From Siniperca chuatsi (Eukaryota > Chordata > Actinopteri > Centrarchiformes > Sinipercidae): a stretch of 64,000 nucleotides of DNA. Shown here piece by piece: positions 21,461 through 33,949 of the stretch (its first letter is position 1; each line of letters opens with the position of its first letter). A program made the translations under genes and the position numbers. The notes under the pieces were generated by a model. That model was not told the origin of the DNA. It saw nothing but the letters and a program-made list of their open reading frames with translations, and made no database searches. Where the stretch lies: NCBI RefSeq assembly GCF_020085105.1, contig NC_058057.1, positions 24,625,082 through 24,689,081 of the forward strand. Direction: 5' to 3'.

Positions 21461-22753
21461 TGTTGTTTGAAGCTGCCAAAGGCTCAGTGAAGTTTTTACA
21501 TGTCTTCCTGCAGTGAACATCACAGAACTTTAACAACTGAAATGTGAAAACTGATGCACAACACAAGAGGGCGCCTTCATCCAGCCAACCAGGGAGGTTG
21601 AAGCCCCTCAACTCAGTTTGTCTACAGTTTTAGTTAACAACATGTTTTTAGGCTAATAAGATAAGATCTCCACTCTGTCCATATATTTCCTTGTTCCCTC
21701 CCCTTCAGATCTACAGTTTGAAGGTTCCACCCAAGAGCTGACAGACCCCATTCACTGCAAGAACAGCTGATGTTCGGATCAGAGCTCAAAATAGTTTCAG
21801 TTCTTATAAAGTGAAACTCAAACAGTAGTTGCCACTGAGAGGTGAAATGGCGCAGAAAGGAGTTCAGCTGGACAAGGAAACAATTTGCTGTTCGATCTGT
21901 CTGGATCTACTGAAGGATCCTGTGACTATTCCCTGTGGACACAGCTACTGCACGAACTGTATCAAAAGCTTCTGGGATGGAGAGGATGCAAGGTGTAATA
22001 CATCACGGTTAGTGCTGTGAAACTGCCATCATTAGGAATTCATCTTTCAAGAGAAATAAAGTGAAGACATTATTGCTTTTCATTAGTTTAAAAAAAAAAC
22101 AGACTGATTGATTTTATGTAGTTTGTTGTTTATTCAGACTGTACTCGACCCTTAGCTTGTGCTTCCAGTTACTAAAGTTCAGGTTCACTACAGTGTATTT
22201 GGGTTGTGTGAGAAGGTTGTTTTAACGTTGATGCTTTTGTGTGATAAATTGTATTGACATTAATCAGTAAAACTTAAAAATGTAACTGCTAAAGTTGGTA
22301 AAGTTGGTTCACTGTGACAAAACTGAAAGGGTATGTTTAAAAGTGTACATTTTACAGATTCATCCAGTCATTACAGTCTCCAATTTAACTGTAGAGCCCA
22401 ATGATCTGGTGCATTCATGTCCTGTGGGATTCAGAGTTGCGACAAGTAACCTGCTTGATTTATTTGTTTAAATGCATCTAACACTAAAGTATATATTTTA
22501 CTCAAAATTACATTTTGAATTGAACCTGTCTTCTTCAAAAACACTTAAAGGACTTTATCAAATAATATAATTTCATTATATGTTATTACATTATTGGGGT
22601 TTCGTAACGTTTACAGCAGTGATTAATTTATCTGTCTTTCATGTACTGTATTTGAATTATTGTAATCAATAAAATGTTTGATTAAACTGAATTACTCAAC
22701 AACTCAGTAATTTTGAAAACTATAGCCACCTCCAAACCCTGTGATTCTAAGAA
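21459..22753. repeat. Duplicated flank of the TRIM genes, copy 2 (reordered)
   Basis: 21459-21669 equals 18656-18868. 21668-21987 equals 19573-19888 (TRIM upstream region and RING start). 22183-22753 equals 18867-19435. Unmatched sequence fills 21988-22182. The changed order implies duplication followed by deletion or template switching. Confidence 0.85.
21847..22020 (+). pseudogene. Truncated TRIM copy (partial RING)
   Basis: From ATG 21847 the sequence matches the TRIM gene for 47 residues (one change, Gln to Lys at residue 10). After WDGED it runs into unrelated sequence and stops at 22020. The RING has six of eight zinc ligands; the last Cys pair and all later domains are missing. It keeps the TATA/IRF-like upstream block, so it may still be transcribed. 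Confidence 0.85.
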
Positions 22754-22969
22754 TCATGGATGAGGAGGTGCGGTTGTTTCAGTCTGGGTGTGTCACCTGT
22801 AGCCTGCAGAAAGATTGAGCCCTTTAAACCCCACTGACGTCACATACCCCTTGGAGGCAGACATGTTCACCTGTTATGCCTGGCCTGTGTCAACATGCAA
22901 TCAAACTGCAAAGACTACTGTGTGCATAATCTGGTCCCATGTCATTCAAACATTTGGTTTCCTGGCCTG

Positions 22970-23285
22970 ATTCCACTCAGACCAAAGTCCAAATTTTCAG
23001 TCTGATTCAATGAAACGCCTTTGTGACTTTCATGAGATTTCAGAAAGCTGCACTACCCCATACCATCCAGCAGGTCATGGTAGAGTAGAGCAAATAAGTC
23101 AGACACTGCTGTATATGCTACCCACCCCTGAAGCAAACAAACAGCACAGGTGGCCTGAACACTTAACTGAGCTGTTACAAGCTTATAACAATACAGTCCA
23201 CGGTGCTACAGAGTTTGCTCCCTCCTACCTCATGTTTGGGCGACACTTGAGGCTCCCTGTTGGGTTGAGAGCAATAGAAAGAAAT
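22970..23285 (+). mobile_element. Gypsy (Ty3)-type integrase fragment (fossil)
   Basis: The frame includes TTPYHPAGHGRVEQISQTLL, then RWPEHLTELLQAYNNTVHG and YLMFGRHLRLPVGL, the C-terminal half of a Ty3/Gypsy integrase core. No protease, reverse transcriptase or LTRs are seen nearby. A short broken remnant, probably old. Confidence 0.85.
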
Positions 23286-23289
23286 GCCT

Positions 23290-25140
23290 GTATGCATGTT
23301 GCATGTTTTAGCTGTGTGCTGAATTTTTATTTCATTTCGTTTTGTGTGACATGTTTACTGGGGTTGATGTGTTTGATCATATTTTCTCCCTTATTTGCAA
23401 ACATTTACATTAAAGGTTCTGTAAATGAGATTCTAAACATTATTACAGCAGTTTCTGTAGAGTTTGAATTAAGTGTGTTTAGATGGTCTGCTAGGTAAAA
23501 TTTTTTCAGTCTGTCTGGTTGCGAGGGAGAGTGATAAAATGGCTGTTTCTGGTTAAGCAAAAAGGATCTTACTGTTCAACAAAAAGGTCTATCTCTGTAG
23601 GGATCCTTTCCACAGTGTTGTCAGACACAGAGAATAACAGTCTAAGCTTGTCAGTGGCAAAAAACAAGCACTTTTAGTGGTCTTACTTTGGCCAGAGCAT
23701 TTGTTCACAGCAGCCATTGCAGCCCTGTCACGGCTGCCGGCTGGGGCATAGTGCCAGAATTATTTCCGTGAATTAAGGGTTTATTTCAACCAAACCAGAG
23801 TTGGTGATTGCTGGAACAGTGGAAAGACTAACAAAGACGGTTTTGGTGAGTTTTATTTCGTTTCTGTCCAGTTTGAATCAAGTGTGATGATCTGCGAGGT
23901 AAAATGACAATGACTGTTTTTCACAATGGAGTCTGGTGCGCTGTAGCGCCCATTTGTTTTGGTCTGAGATGCTGGTGCTCTAGTGTGACATTTAGTGGCA
24001 GTGAATGTCGCTTACAGCCCCTTTAATGTACTGATGTGTGTCTTCTAAGTATTTGACTTTGCATGCACGAATGAATGAATGAACTGAACTGTGCACTGTC
24101 CCTTGGAGAGCCACACCTCCAACCACAGCCTCTAATGATGAGCAACAGGTGCGGCGTTATTGGTAAGGATGTGTTATACAGACGGAGCTGAGAAAAAAAG
24201 GGATGGGATTCACAGCAGACGGTTCTGGAAGCGGTCCAGCGAGATGCATCGCACAGCAGACGGTTCACAGAGTGAGCGTGCTGAGGAATGGTTCTCCCGA
24301 CAGTCCACAGCCAAGGCGTTGTAGTGGTGGGATTACGTGTAGCAGCCGGGTCTGGGTCGACAGTTGCTCACCTGCCACCCAAGAAAACCGTGAGATTATG
24401 AAATATCTCAATTGTGAAGTTCCCATGTTGGTCTGATGGTGGCGCTACTGTATAGGGAAGGTGAGGGGGTCACTGAAAAAACATGAAGTCAAAACTTCAT
24501 CCAGCAGGAACATTTCCAACAGAATTTACCTTTGACAGTTTTTCTGCACATACACACGTACACACTAAAAACACCACAAACAAAATCCATCTCACTCGAA
24601 AGGTGTTAAACCAGCCATAGTTTCTAATAAAACATAGAAAATGGTTGACATTGGTGGGTATTCAAATGTACTGAATGAAAAAGCAATATTCTCTTAAGTA
24701 GTAGATAAAGAGCGTAACAAAGAATATTTAACCTTAACAAAATAAAAGCAAACAATAATGAATTTTACAAAGCCTTCATTCTGCCCAATACACAGTATTA
24801 AGTATACAGTCTGCTTCCTTTATTCACTCTCTCCACCTCTAGAGGGAGACTCAACACAAGGCTACATGTGTCACAGAGCTGGTGCTGTGAGAGGTGATCT
24901 GCAACTGGTTTCTTTGTATCATCTCTATGATAGACATCAATTGTCAGCCAATTATAATGCATTGTTTTAATATTTTCTAACTGTGTTCTTACTTTACAAC
25001 AATTAAGCCAAGAAAATGAACAACATGACCAATTATTTAGATCATGCTTATTGTAACTCTGCCTGCTTTGACTTTAAAAGTATAAATCTATGATCCAAAA
25101 AAATCATGTAATTGTTAGAAAAACAACATGTTACATTTAA
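23290..25140. other. Intergenic, repeat-derived
   Basis: 23400-24030 holds two related non-coding pieces (AGTTTGAATTAAGTGTG near 23461 and AGTTTGAATCAAGTGTG near 23871). It ends TTTAGTGGCAGTGAATGTCG ... GCCCCTTTAA, like a teleost repeat border. No gene is supported in the remainder. Confidence 0.5.
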
Positions 25141-25151
25141 TAAGTAACATC

Positions 25152-27213
25152 TTATTCATTTGAATTGTTGACTGTAGCATAGAGGTTGCTGGGATCAGTG
25201 GAGGCTCCAGCAGAAGATGAGAAAGCTGTCACTGTGCTATAGGTCACTGCGTCACCTTCATCATCATCATCACCCCAAACCTGGAAGGAAAGAGAACAAC
25301 TCATAAATGACATACACCTAAACTTAACCCAACATAACCTGACAGGAGTTCTGAAAGTCCTGATTTTGCTGCTATATAACAACTGAAATTGTTCTGCTTA
25401 GTACTTCTACACTTCCTGTGTGCACTGACGTGATAGTGAGCTGCTGTAGCAAAAGAGTTTCCCCTCGGGGATCAATAAACTATTTCTGAAATGTTCACTT
25501 TGCTGCAGCTTTTATCTGCCGATTGGATTTTGAAATATCTTGTGAGTGAAGTTCACATGTTGGTCTGATGGTGGGGTTGTATTGTGTTGTTCACATTTCC
25601 CACTTACTTTCTATAGAATGAAGTCAGCAATGTTTGTTGTTTTCTTATTCTCTTTCAGGTGTAGAACTGCACAGTTAATAGTGAATAACAAAAACCCCAA
25701 TTTATAAAATCACAATTGTATAAACGTTTGATTATTCATTTTTAAAACTCACCGTGTTTTTATCCGTCTGTGTTTTGATCCCTGAAAAGACAAAAGAGAG
25801 TCAAGTTTAGTTTTAGGTTCCAGGTTTATCAAAACGTCTTGTTTAGAAGTTTCATCTGTGGTTGCTCTCACCTTCAGTTCTTTTCCATCTGATGACAACC
25901 ACAACGGTTATTACGAGAGCTGCAACTCCCACAGACACAATGATGAGCCACCACCAACCTGGAAATAGAGCGTGTCTGTCAGTGTCTATCAATAAACCTT
26001 TCCTGCATGTCTTTTCTAACTGTAAATGTAGTTCTGTTCTGTTCAGTCACTGCCTTGTTGTTTGTTCCATTATTGTTATTTGTAGATGCTGTGTTGTTTG
26101 TGCCTGCTGATGTGGTTATTTTCTTATGTCCATTTATTTCTTGCTGTCGATGGTGATCTAATTGTTGTTGGTGATATTGTAGTTGTTGCATCATCACCTT
26201 AATGAATACAATAATAAAATGTAACAAACTGCACAGCTGGAAAAAACGTAACCATCTGAATGAAACAATTGACAAAGAATGAAGTGATTTTAAACAGCTC
26301 ATCATATTCTCACCTGGTTTCTCACCTGAGGGCTGAGGGCTGAAGGGAAAGAGCTGCACTTTTTTAGTGTAGCCATCAGTCACGTTACATTTAAACAACT
26401 CATGATGTTTCGACTTCTGATTAAAGTGAGACGTTGTAAATGTGACAGTGGCTGAACAGGATTTCTGTGATCTCTTCATGTCTGTGAAATCATTCTGATT
26501 GCCCTCAAACTGCCACTTCACTGTGTGTCCACACGGTTCATATGTAGACACAGAGCATTTTAACGTCACCTTTTCATCATCCTCATGTTCAGTCACTGGT
26601 GAAGATGGAGATTTTGTGAGAGAAAGACAACAAGAGTGAAATTAACTTCATCACTGTGATCATAATTATTGTAATGTTTCAGTATATTGTTCTAACAAGA
26701 CAGTTTGAGCTGAAAACATTATGATGTAAATACTCACTGGTAATAACAGACAGATAAACATGAGCATCTTGATGTTGTCCTGATTTGAACTGTTTGCAGC
26801 TATATTGACCAACATCCTCGACTGTGACCTTCTTTATAACCAGAGAACAGTTCGCTGTAACACTCAGTCTGTCTGATTTAGCTTTAGCATTTTTGTGAAT
26901 CTGCCCACGTTCAAACAGCATTCCTGTGTTTCTTGAACCAATGAAGTGCCAGGTAGTACTGTTACACTTATCCTGATCATCTTTCACATTTTCACAAGAC
27001 AAAGTGACTTCATCTCCAACTCTGTCAGTGAAGGAGGAATATTGCAGAGTTGCTGCTGTTGATAAAAAGAGAGAAATGTGAAAAATAAACTGAAATATTA
27101 ATATAACTGTTATGTTCAGAGTTAGTGTGAAGGAGGAATTTTGTATCCTTACCTGGAAACCTGAACGCCAGCATCAGAAATAAAGACATTATAATCCATC
27201 TGAATTCAACCAT
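25152..27213 (-). CDS. Ig-superfamily receptor gene E with two tyrosine motifs in the tail
   Basis: Exons: 27213-27153 (MVEFRWIIMSLFLMLAFRFP signal), 27055-26738 (V-like; extra Cys pair KCNSTTW and TANCSLVI), 26595-26326 (second Ig, TLKCSVSTYEPCGHTVKW), 25958-25872 (TM, WWWLIIVSVGVAALVI), 25781-25753 (IKTQTDKNT) and 25280-25152 (tail). Total 894 nt, 297 residues. The tail has VTYSTV, a full match to the ITIM consensus, and SNLYATV, a near match, so an inhibitory receptor recruiting SH2 phosphatases is inferred. The stalk exon expected near 26197 is degenerate: in the phase used by its paralogues it meets a stop, so I join the second Ig exon directly to the TM exon, which keeps phase 1. A start 30 bases upstream is possible, but paralogues support 27213. 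Confidence 0.82.
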
Positions 27214-27288
27214 CGTGCTTCTCTCTTGGTCTAATGCTCTCAACTGTCAAAGTCTCTAATGTGCTGCTTCTTAAAATGAATACAGAAT

Positions 27289-27322
27289 CTACTTCCTGTG
27301 ATAGGTAAGGAGTCACTTCCTT
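27289..27322 (-). promoter_or_regulatory. Conserved ETS-type promoter block of gene E
   Basis: The sense strand reads AAGGAAGTGACTCC and then ATCACAGGAAGTAGA, about 76 bp before the ATG, with the same layout as in genes A and B. Confidence 0.5.
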
Positions 27323-27586
27323 GTACTGACTTCAGTCTGTGTTTTCTCACCTCTGTTGGCTGTTTAATTTATGTTTGATATCAGCTTTTATTCTCTCTGA
27401 TCTCCTTGCAGACATCAAAAGAGTGAAAAACCTTTAACTTTTATATTTTACACCTTTACATAAAGGGCTTTTATCAAACTAAATACTAAAAAAGTGTATG
27501 TTTTATCAGACTCTGATGTTACCACTTCAGTATTTTCATGTTATTCACACTGCAGAGATGAGTCTTTAGTCCTTTAATGATCTTGA

Positions 27587-28745
27587 CCATATTGTTGTCC
27601 TAATTTGAACTGTCAGCAGTTGTAACGACCAACATCTTCACCTGTGACCTTCTATATAACCAGAGAACAGTTCACTGTAACACTCAGTCTGTCTGATTTA
27701 TATTTGGCAGTTCCACGAATCTGCCCACGTCTAACCATTTCTGCTGCTGTGGTTCCTGAACGACTGAAGACCCAGGTAGTACTGCCACATTTATCCTTAT
27801 CATTTATTACATTTACCTACTACCTACCTACCTACTGTACCTAGAATTATCACCATAACATATAACAGTTTCCAACAAAGCAGAGAGATTGGATATGTTG
27901 TCATTGACAAAAAGTAGTATGTCATTTACATAGAAAGGTGGTGGTCATAAAAGACTGAAGTGGCAGTGTAACCTTGGTGAATCACCCGAGCAAGTGATTC
28001 AAGAGAAAGTCTAAACAATAAGGGAGTTAAAACATACTATCTGCTAGAACTCAGTTGGATTTGTATATAATTGCAGTGGTTTTGGGGTTTTGTGTTCTGT
28101 TATTTCCTGTTTTATTTTGAAATAGTCTCCTTCCCTCTTGTCTTTTAGTTTTGCTTCCTGTCATTGATTGCTTTGATTGTTTTCACTTGTGTCTTGATCA
28201 GTTTCACCTGTGTCTCATTGTCTCCCTAACCTAAGTGTATTTAAGTCTGTGTCTTCCTTTGTTCAGTTGTTAGTTTGTTGTTCTACCTTTATGAGTAACC
28301 TGGTTTATGGTTTCCTTGTACTGTGCATGACCACTGTTGAATTTTGATTCTTCTGTTCAAGACTGCTTAACTGCTGTGAGTTAATGTTGCCTGCCTTATC
28401 CCGTGTAATCTTTTTTGTTAATAGTGATCTGCACCTGCTCTGCTACTCTGCGTTTGGGTCCTGTTCCCTCGCATTCCTTGTTTCCTGGCTTAACTAACTA
28501 TAACAATAATAGATCTATCATGGAGATATGCCACGTTCAAAACCAGTGTCTTCTAAATCCTGCCACACATATGCATTTAGAAATTAAAAATCACATGGTG
28601 TGGAAAACAAAACAGTGGCTGCGATAGAATAGGGTCAGTGATTAAACTGTCAGTCAGTACCAATGTTAACTGTATATATATTACCTGTAAAATGAACCAC
28701 CATTATCAGAAGTTGAGACATTTTAATCCATCTTAATTCAGCCAT
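27587..28745 (-). pseudogene. Ig receptor pseudogene G (signal and partial V exon)
   Basis: The signal exon 28745-28685 is intact (MAELRWIKMSQLLIMVVHFT). The V exon remnant at 27820-27587 starts at about NVINDKDKCGSTTW, its 5' part replaced by CCTACTACC repeats. It contains two in-frame stops (in CSLVI*KV and RYNC*QF). No second Ig, stalk, TM or tail exon belongs to it. LTR-like sequence lies in its intron. Confidence 0.8.
28075..28505 (+). mobile_element. LTR-like sequence (fossil), borders uncertain
   Basis: Contains TTTCACCTGTGTCTCATTG, GTATTTAAGTCTGTGTCTTC and TGCGTTTGGGTCCTGTTCCC, phrases usual in fish Gypsy/ERV-type LTRs, and ends near TAACTATAACA. No target duplication could be set by eye. 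Confidence 0.4.
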
Positions 28746-28802
28746 TGTTCCATTGTTCTGACACTTTTAACCATAAGTTTTTGAAATTCTACTTCATAAA
28801 TA

Positions 28803-28835
28803 TCTACTTCCTGTGGTGAGTCAAGTGTCTCCTCA
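28803..28835 (-). promoter_or_regulatory. Remnant promoter block of pseudogene G
   Basis: The sense strand has CTCACCACAGGAAGTAGATA, a RUNX-ETS composite, about 60 bp before the ATG. The PU.1-like half is degraded. Confidence 0.45.
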
Positions 28836-29042
28836 TCATAGTGATGTGTGGGTTTTGTTTTGTTTTTCCCCTCCTGAATTGTTAAACTTATAGGTGGAGC
28901 TTATCTGCTTCATCTACAATTTCTTGTAGATATCTAATAAGTGAAGAGAGAATTTATTTCATCTTTTAAATTTTATACATTCAGCTGCCTCTCACCTAGT
29001 GAGCTGCTGAGGGCAACAGTATTGGATCAACCAACAGTAAAG

Positions 29043-29055
29043 AGGTCAGAGGTCA
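29043..29055 (+). promoter_or_regulatory. DR1-type AGGTCA repeat upstream of pseudogene G
   Basis: AGGTCA-G-AGGTCA, about 298 bp before the ATG, matching the placement at 810-829. Confidence 0.4.
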
Positions 29056-29155
29056 CAGCAGTCTGACAAAGATCCTAGGAATAAGAACTGAGGAAGTTGA
29101 ACATGTGAAGATTGTTAGTTCAGATAAATGTTGGTAACAAAGCAACTCTTCTGTT

Positions 29156-29194
<39 letters not shown>
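29156..29194. repeat. (GT)n microsatellite
   Basis: A pure GT run in the intergenic region. Confidence 0.9.
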
Positions 29195-29199
<5 letters not shown>

Positions 29200-30115
29200 A
29201 ATCACTACTAACTGAAACCACAGCACACTTCCTTTCCACTGCGGTTTTCATGATTAGTTATTTGTTTACAGCCATGACCTCATCTTATGCTTTTGAACAT
29301 TCCTGTGCTCACGGTATCAACATTTTAAGATTAAATATTTTACCCCTCTAAGTATCTGGGGACTCATGTGTGCAGGGAGACAGTCCACTAAGTTTTACAA
29401 TACTTTAAATTACAGTAAGTGTTTTCAGTATTAGAGATTCTGTTTATTGTATTTGTCTGTCACTTACTCTGTCACTACACATGCATACCTAAAATACTCA
29501 AATTCAAAAATACACATAATATACAAGCACACGCTCTGTAAAAACACACATGTATGTGCACATTCAGCTACTGTCTGAGCCTGGTTATTTCTGTTCGCAG
29601 AAGTGTCACTGCCCAGCAGACGGGGTGGAAGTGTTGATTTGTGGTCAAGACTGATTCTGATATCATCTAATTTTTTTTCATATTCAGCATGGAAACACTT
29701 CCAGCATCTAACACTTAAGTAGGTGTCACATTACTCAGTACAGATCTAATAATGACATTAGTTGGAAGTTAAAGCTAATTTGGATCTAAAGATTCTTGTC
29801 TGTCTCTTACTCATTGCTCTATATATGCAGAGATCACCTGTCAGTCAAATGGTGTGCCACCCCAGAGCTTTCACACTGTAGACCTGTTGAATTTTCTTAC
29901 CCAAAATTGTTAATTGTCATTTTAAGGCTGAAAACTCAAATTATTCATTATAACCAAGGGAGTTTAACAGCGTGTAGACAGGAACCTGAGCCCATCAAGA
30001 GATGGGGTCACTGAGACCACAGCAGTGTGTGACTATCTACCTGCATATCCACCTTCCATTATGAAATCTATTATTGTAGAAGATGAGGAAATTACAAAAC
30101 ACATTTTAAGTGTTT

Positions 30116-30121
30116 TTTATT
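30116..30121 (-). promoter_or_regulatory. Polyadenylation signal candidate of gene F
   Basis: AATAAA on the minus strand, about 760 nt after the gene F stop. A stretch of interspersed repeat lies between. Confidence 0.35.
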
Positions 30122-30239
30122 TTTTTTAATTCGCACGTGATATTTGTATCCGTTACAATAAAGTGAAGACTGTTACTGACTGCATTACAGCTCAGATCAT
30201 TAAAGCACACAATGAATAATTCATAAGAATATATTAGAC

Positions 30240-30670
30240 TCTCAACAAACAGCGTGTGGCCCTGCAATCCTATTACATAATTGCGGACGGCACACAGACA
30301 CAGTGTGCATCTCTCCTAATTTGAAGCGACCAGTGTGTGCGGCTCCTTGTTGATGATGAAACCAATGTATTTATGAAGTCGGGAAGAACGAGGAAGCAAG
30401 AAGAAAACACACCGCCACCATAAATGTGTTGAGAAAATAATGTATATGATACGGCTGCTTTCTTCTTTTACAGTGGCCTTCCTGTGTATTGCTGTAGATT
30501 GGTCCACAGCGCCCACTACAGTGTCGGAGAGCAATGGCAACTTCTTAACACATGAGAGCGCTGCTTGCATGAGTATTTATACATTAATTAATAAACAAAA
30601 AGCAGACAGTGCTCACAGACCTGCAGAGGAGATGGCACACTGGTTGCCACACAGACCATGCTGAGAGCTT
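30240..30670. repeat. Interspersed repeat (inverted relative at 47440-47640)
   Basis: CCACAGCGCCCACTACAGTG and the following GGAGAGCAAT recur as the reverse complement near 47535-47570, flanked by similar CAT/TGCACA-type sequence. A non-coding repeat of unknown family. Confidence 0.5.
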
Positions 30671-30879
30671 TAGGGTTAAGGCGTGTACACATATCTTTCT
30701 TTTCTGGTCTCTATGTGGACAATTTGTTATCATAAAGTACTGGGAATTCAAAACAAGTAATTAGTTTTTTTCATCCATCTTTCAATTCAGGCAGTGGTCA
30801 ATAGCAATTGGCTGCACCCACTGTCTGTACTCGGCCAAAGATTTTGATAAAGGCACAGTATAAATGCAATCAGTTTTGA

Positions 30880-33295
30880 TCAGTGGAGTGTGACAGAGGC
30901 ATAAAGGTCTCCCAGGTTTTCATAGTACACTGTGCCACCATCTTCTTCATTATGCACCTGTGAAAACATTTAACAGAGAGTTAGCAGCTCCAAAGTAACA
31001 CCTGGGGTTTTTAGTGCTTTGCTCAAGGGAACCTTAGTGATAGGTATTGGAGCAGATGAGAACATTACGGCGGGGACACACAGGACACGGAAGAGCCCTC
31101 GGAGACGTTTTAAGTCAACTTTATGGTGACGGTGGAGGCTGCAATTTGTGGTGTCTTTGTGGTGTCTCGTTTAAAGGCCCTGTGAGTTTACATTTTTTCT
31201 TTCTTTCTCTGTGCTCTTCTCACTGGTTACCATGCACCACTGAGGATTTAGCAACATTTAATTCAGAGTCTGATGACGGTTGGTTGTCTGTTCACTATCA
31301 GTCACATCTATAAAACCACACCCACGTAGTCCTGATGAAGTGTTAAACTCTTAATAAACCTAAATATGTTTTTTACTTTGATTGTTGCTTATTTAGTCAT
31401 TAATATTTAATATTATAGAACAATACAAATTTAACAGGGGCTTTAACATTTTTATGCTCTCATCATAATAAACCCTTTTGACATAGGTTCCAAGGCTTCA
31501 TTTTGACACACCACTCTTTCTTTGTCAACAGTCAACTTCTTTTCTTTCTCTACAGTCAGTACTGTTTTTTCTTAATGTTTAGTCTTTAAGTAATTGTGAA
31601 GAACAAATATCACAAAAAAATGTTTTGCTGTGTAAAATCACAATTGTAAAAATATGATTCAGTCTTAAAACTCACAGTGTTTTCATCCATCTGTGTTTTT
31701 TTCCCTGAAAAGACAGAGTTGACTTCAGCTTCAACAGGGAAAATCCAGGTTTATCAAAACTTTTGTTTTTAAATGTTTCACCTGTGAATGTTCTCACCTT
31801 TACTTCTCGTCCACATGTTGACAGCCACAACACCTATTACGAGTGCTGCTAAACCCACTGACAAAATGATGAATCTCCACCAACCTGGAAAGATAATGAA
31901 TATATTTAAAACATTTTGGCTACAGTTTTCTGTTCTGTTTTAAGCACAAAAAGGGGCATGTGCTTTTTGAAAAAGTGTTGATTTTTTTTATTAAATCAAA
32001 CAATTTCTGTACAAAAACAACATCCATTAGTAATGCCTCATATACAGTACAGTGTACATTATGCGTCAGCTTGACATTCATATGTTTCACTTCAAAAGCA
32101 CAGAGAAAGAGGTTCTAGAGAGAGCTGCTAAATGTCCCCACCTTGTGGTTTTGTCGTATCGTCGTTTGCAGATGTTGCTTTTGAACTTTTTTCAGTTGCT
32201 CTCACTGTTGTTGCATCCTCACCTGGACAAATACAATAACAAAAGGCAACAACGCATCAACCTCATGTTTACCATTTGCAGTAACTAAATTAGAAAGAAA
32301 GATATAAAACTTCAAATACATCAAATGTATCAGATCCTCACCTGACCACTCAGGGCTGATGGTAAACTGCTGCACTTTTCCAGTGTAAATATTGGTCGCT
32401 TCACACATAAATAATCTATACCTTGATGCGTAAATGTAATGAGAAGTCATAAAGAGCACATTGGCCAAGCAGTAATCCTGTGATGTCTTCACATCTCTGA
32501 TATCTTTATCCACATCTTTACCCTTAAACAGCCACTTCACTCTCTGTGAACACCATCCATATGTCGACACAGAGCAGGAAAATGTCACCTTTTCATGGTC
32601 CTCATATTCATCAACTGGTGAGAAGAGATTAACCTTAACGTCATCACTGTGATCATAATTATTGTAATGTTTCAGTATATTGTTCTAACAAGTCAGTTTG
32701 AGTTGAAGACATCATGATGTAAATACTCACTGTTAATAACAGACAGATAAACATGAGCATCTTGACCTTGTTGTTGTCCTAACTTTAGCTCTCTGCAGCT
32801 GTAACGACCAACATCCTGGGCTGTGACCTTCTTTATAAGCAGAGAACAGTTCGCTGTAACGCTCAGTCTGTCTGATTTAGCTTTAGCATTTTTGTGAATC
32901 TGCCCAAGTCCAACCAGCTCTACTGGTGGTGTGTTTCCTGCACCACTGAAGAGCCAGTTTGTATGTTCACATTCATTCTGGTTGTATGTCACATTTTCAC
33001 AAGGCAAAGTGACCTCATCTCCATCTCTGACAACAAAGGACGAGTATTGTCCAGTTACAGCTGTGAAGGAAATTAAAGAGAAATGAGAACATGGCTATTA
33101 TATTTATAGTATGAAATATTGCCAATGACAAACAGACCACTGTGTTAAAACAAATAATTTCCATCTTTTGTTGAATAGGGTTAACCTAATGTTTTCTGTT
33201 GGAAAAACTGCTGTTATATATTTAAATACTGTCTTACCTGCAAAATGAAGCAGCATCAGAAATAGTGACATTTTAATCCATCTGAAACCAGACAT
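30880..33295 (-). CDS. Ig-superfamily receptor gene F with ITIM-like tail
   Basis: Seven exons: 33295-33238 (MSGFRWIKMSLFLMLLHFA), 33060-32731 (V-like; ECEHTNW and TANCSLLI), 32614-32342 (second Ig, FSCSVSTYGWCSQRVKW), 32222-32142 (Thr/Ser stalk, VRATEKSSKATSANDDTTK), 31884-31798 (TM, WWRFIILSVGLAALVIG), 31704-31676 (KKTQMDENT) and 30957-30880 (tail). Total 936 nt, 311 residues, all phases consistent. The tail includes TVYYENLGDLYASVTLH: VYYENL fits the ITIM consensus, and LYASV is a second possible tyrosine site. An inhibitory membrane receptor is inferred. This tail appears to be the ancestral form from which the shorter tails of B, C' and D arose. Confidence 0.85.
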
Positions 33296-33949
33296 TTTGC
33301 TGTTTCTCTGTCAGTGTCTAATGAACTAATGTTTCCTCAGAAAGACAGATTTCCTTTTTTTGTGATGAAGTGTATGTGTCATTTCCTTTTGGTTGCTTAA
33401 CTTGTATTTTATGTTTCTGTCAGTGAGAGAGGGAGCGTTTTTGTGTGAAGGCTTGATTAAAAGATTTGACATAAGACAACAAACAACCCTCACCAAAACA
33501 AAAAAACGTAATACTGAACAAAGACAGATTAACTGGTATCAAGCTTTAATAAGAGATGAAGGTGTCAGTGGTTAGTGAGCTGTCAGTTACTTTGTGTTTC
33601 TTCTTTGTGTTTTTCTGTTCCTATATGTTATGTTGAAAGATAAACAGGAAGTTACAGCAAATGAATTTCCCTTTTTTGTTCCTTATGTGGCCACATGGTT
33701 CCAAATGTCTTATGTTGGAATGAATGCTGTGTCATATGTGGTGTTATGTGGTGCACCACATCCACTGTTTAATTACCAGCCGTGGACCTTTGTTGCATGT
33801 CATACCCATCTCTCTCCCCATGATTCCTGTCTCTCTCCACACTGACTCTCAAATAAAGGCAAAATGCCAAAAAATAATCTTTCGAATACTGGATAAAGTC
33901 AGTTTGAAAAGAAAAGTCAGGGATTAAGGTCAGTAGCATTCATCATCTG

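Larger units (their letters stand above)
28840..30110. other. Intergenic, no supported gene
   Basis: Upstream of pseudogene G and downstream of gene F. It holds a DR1 site and a GT microsatellite. Open frames across the microsatellite are not genes. Confidence 0.5.
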
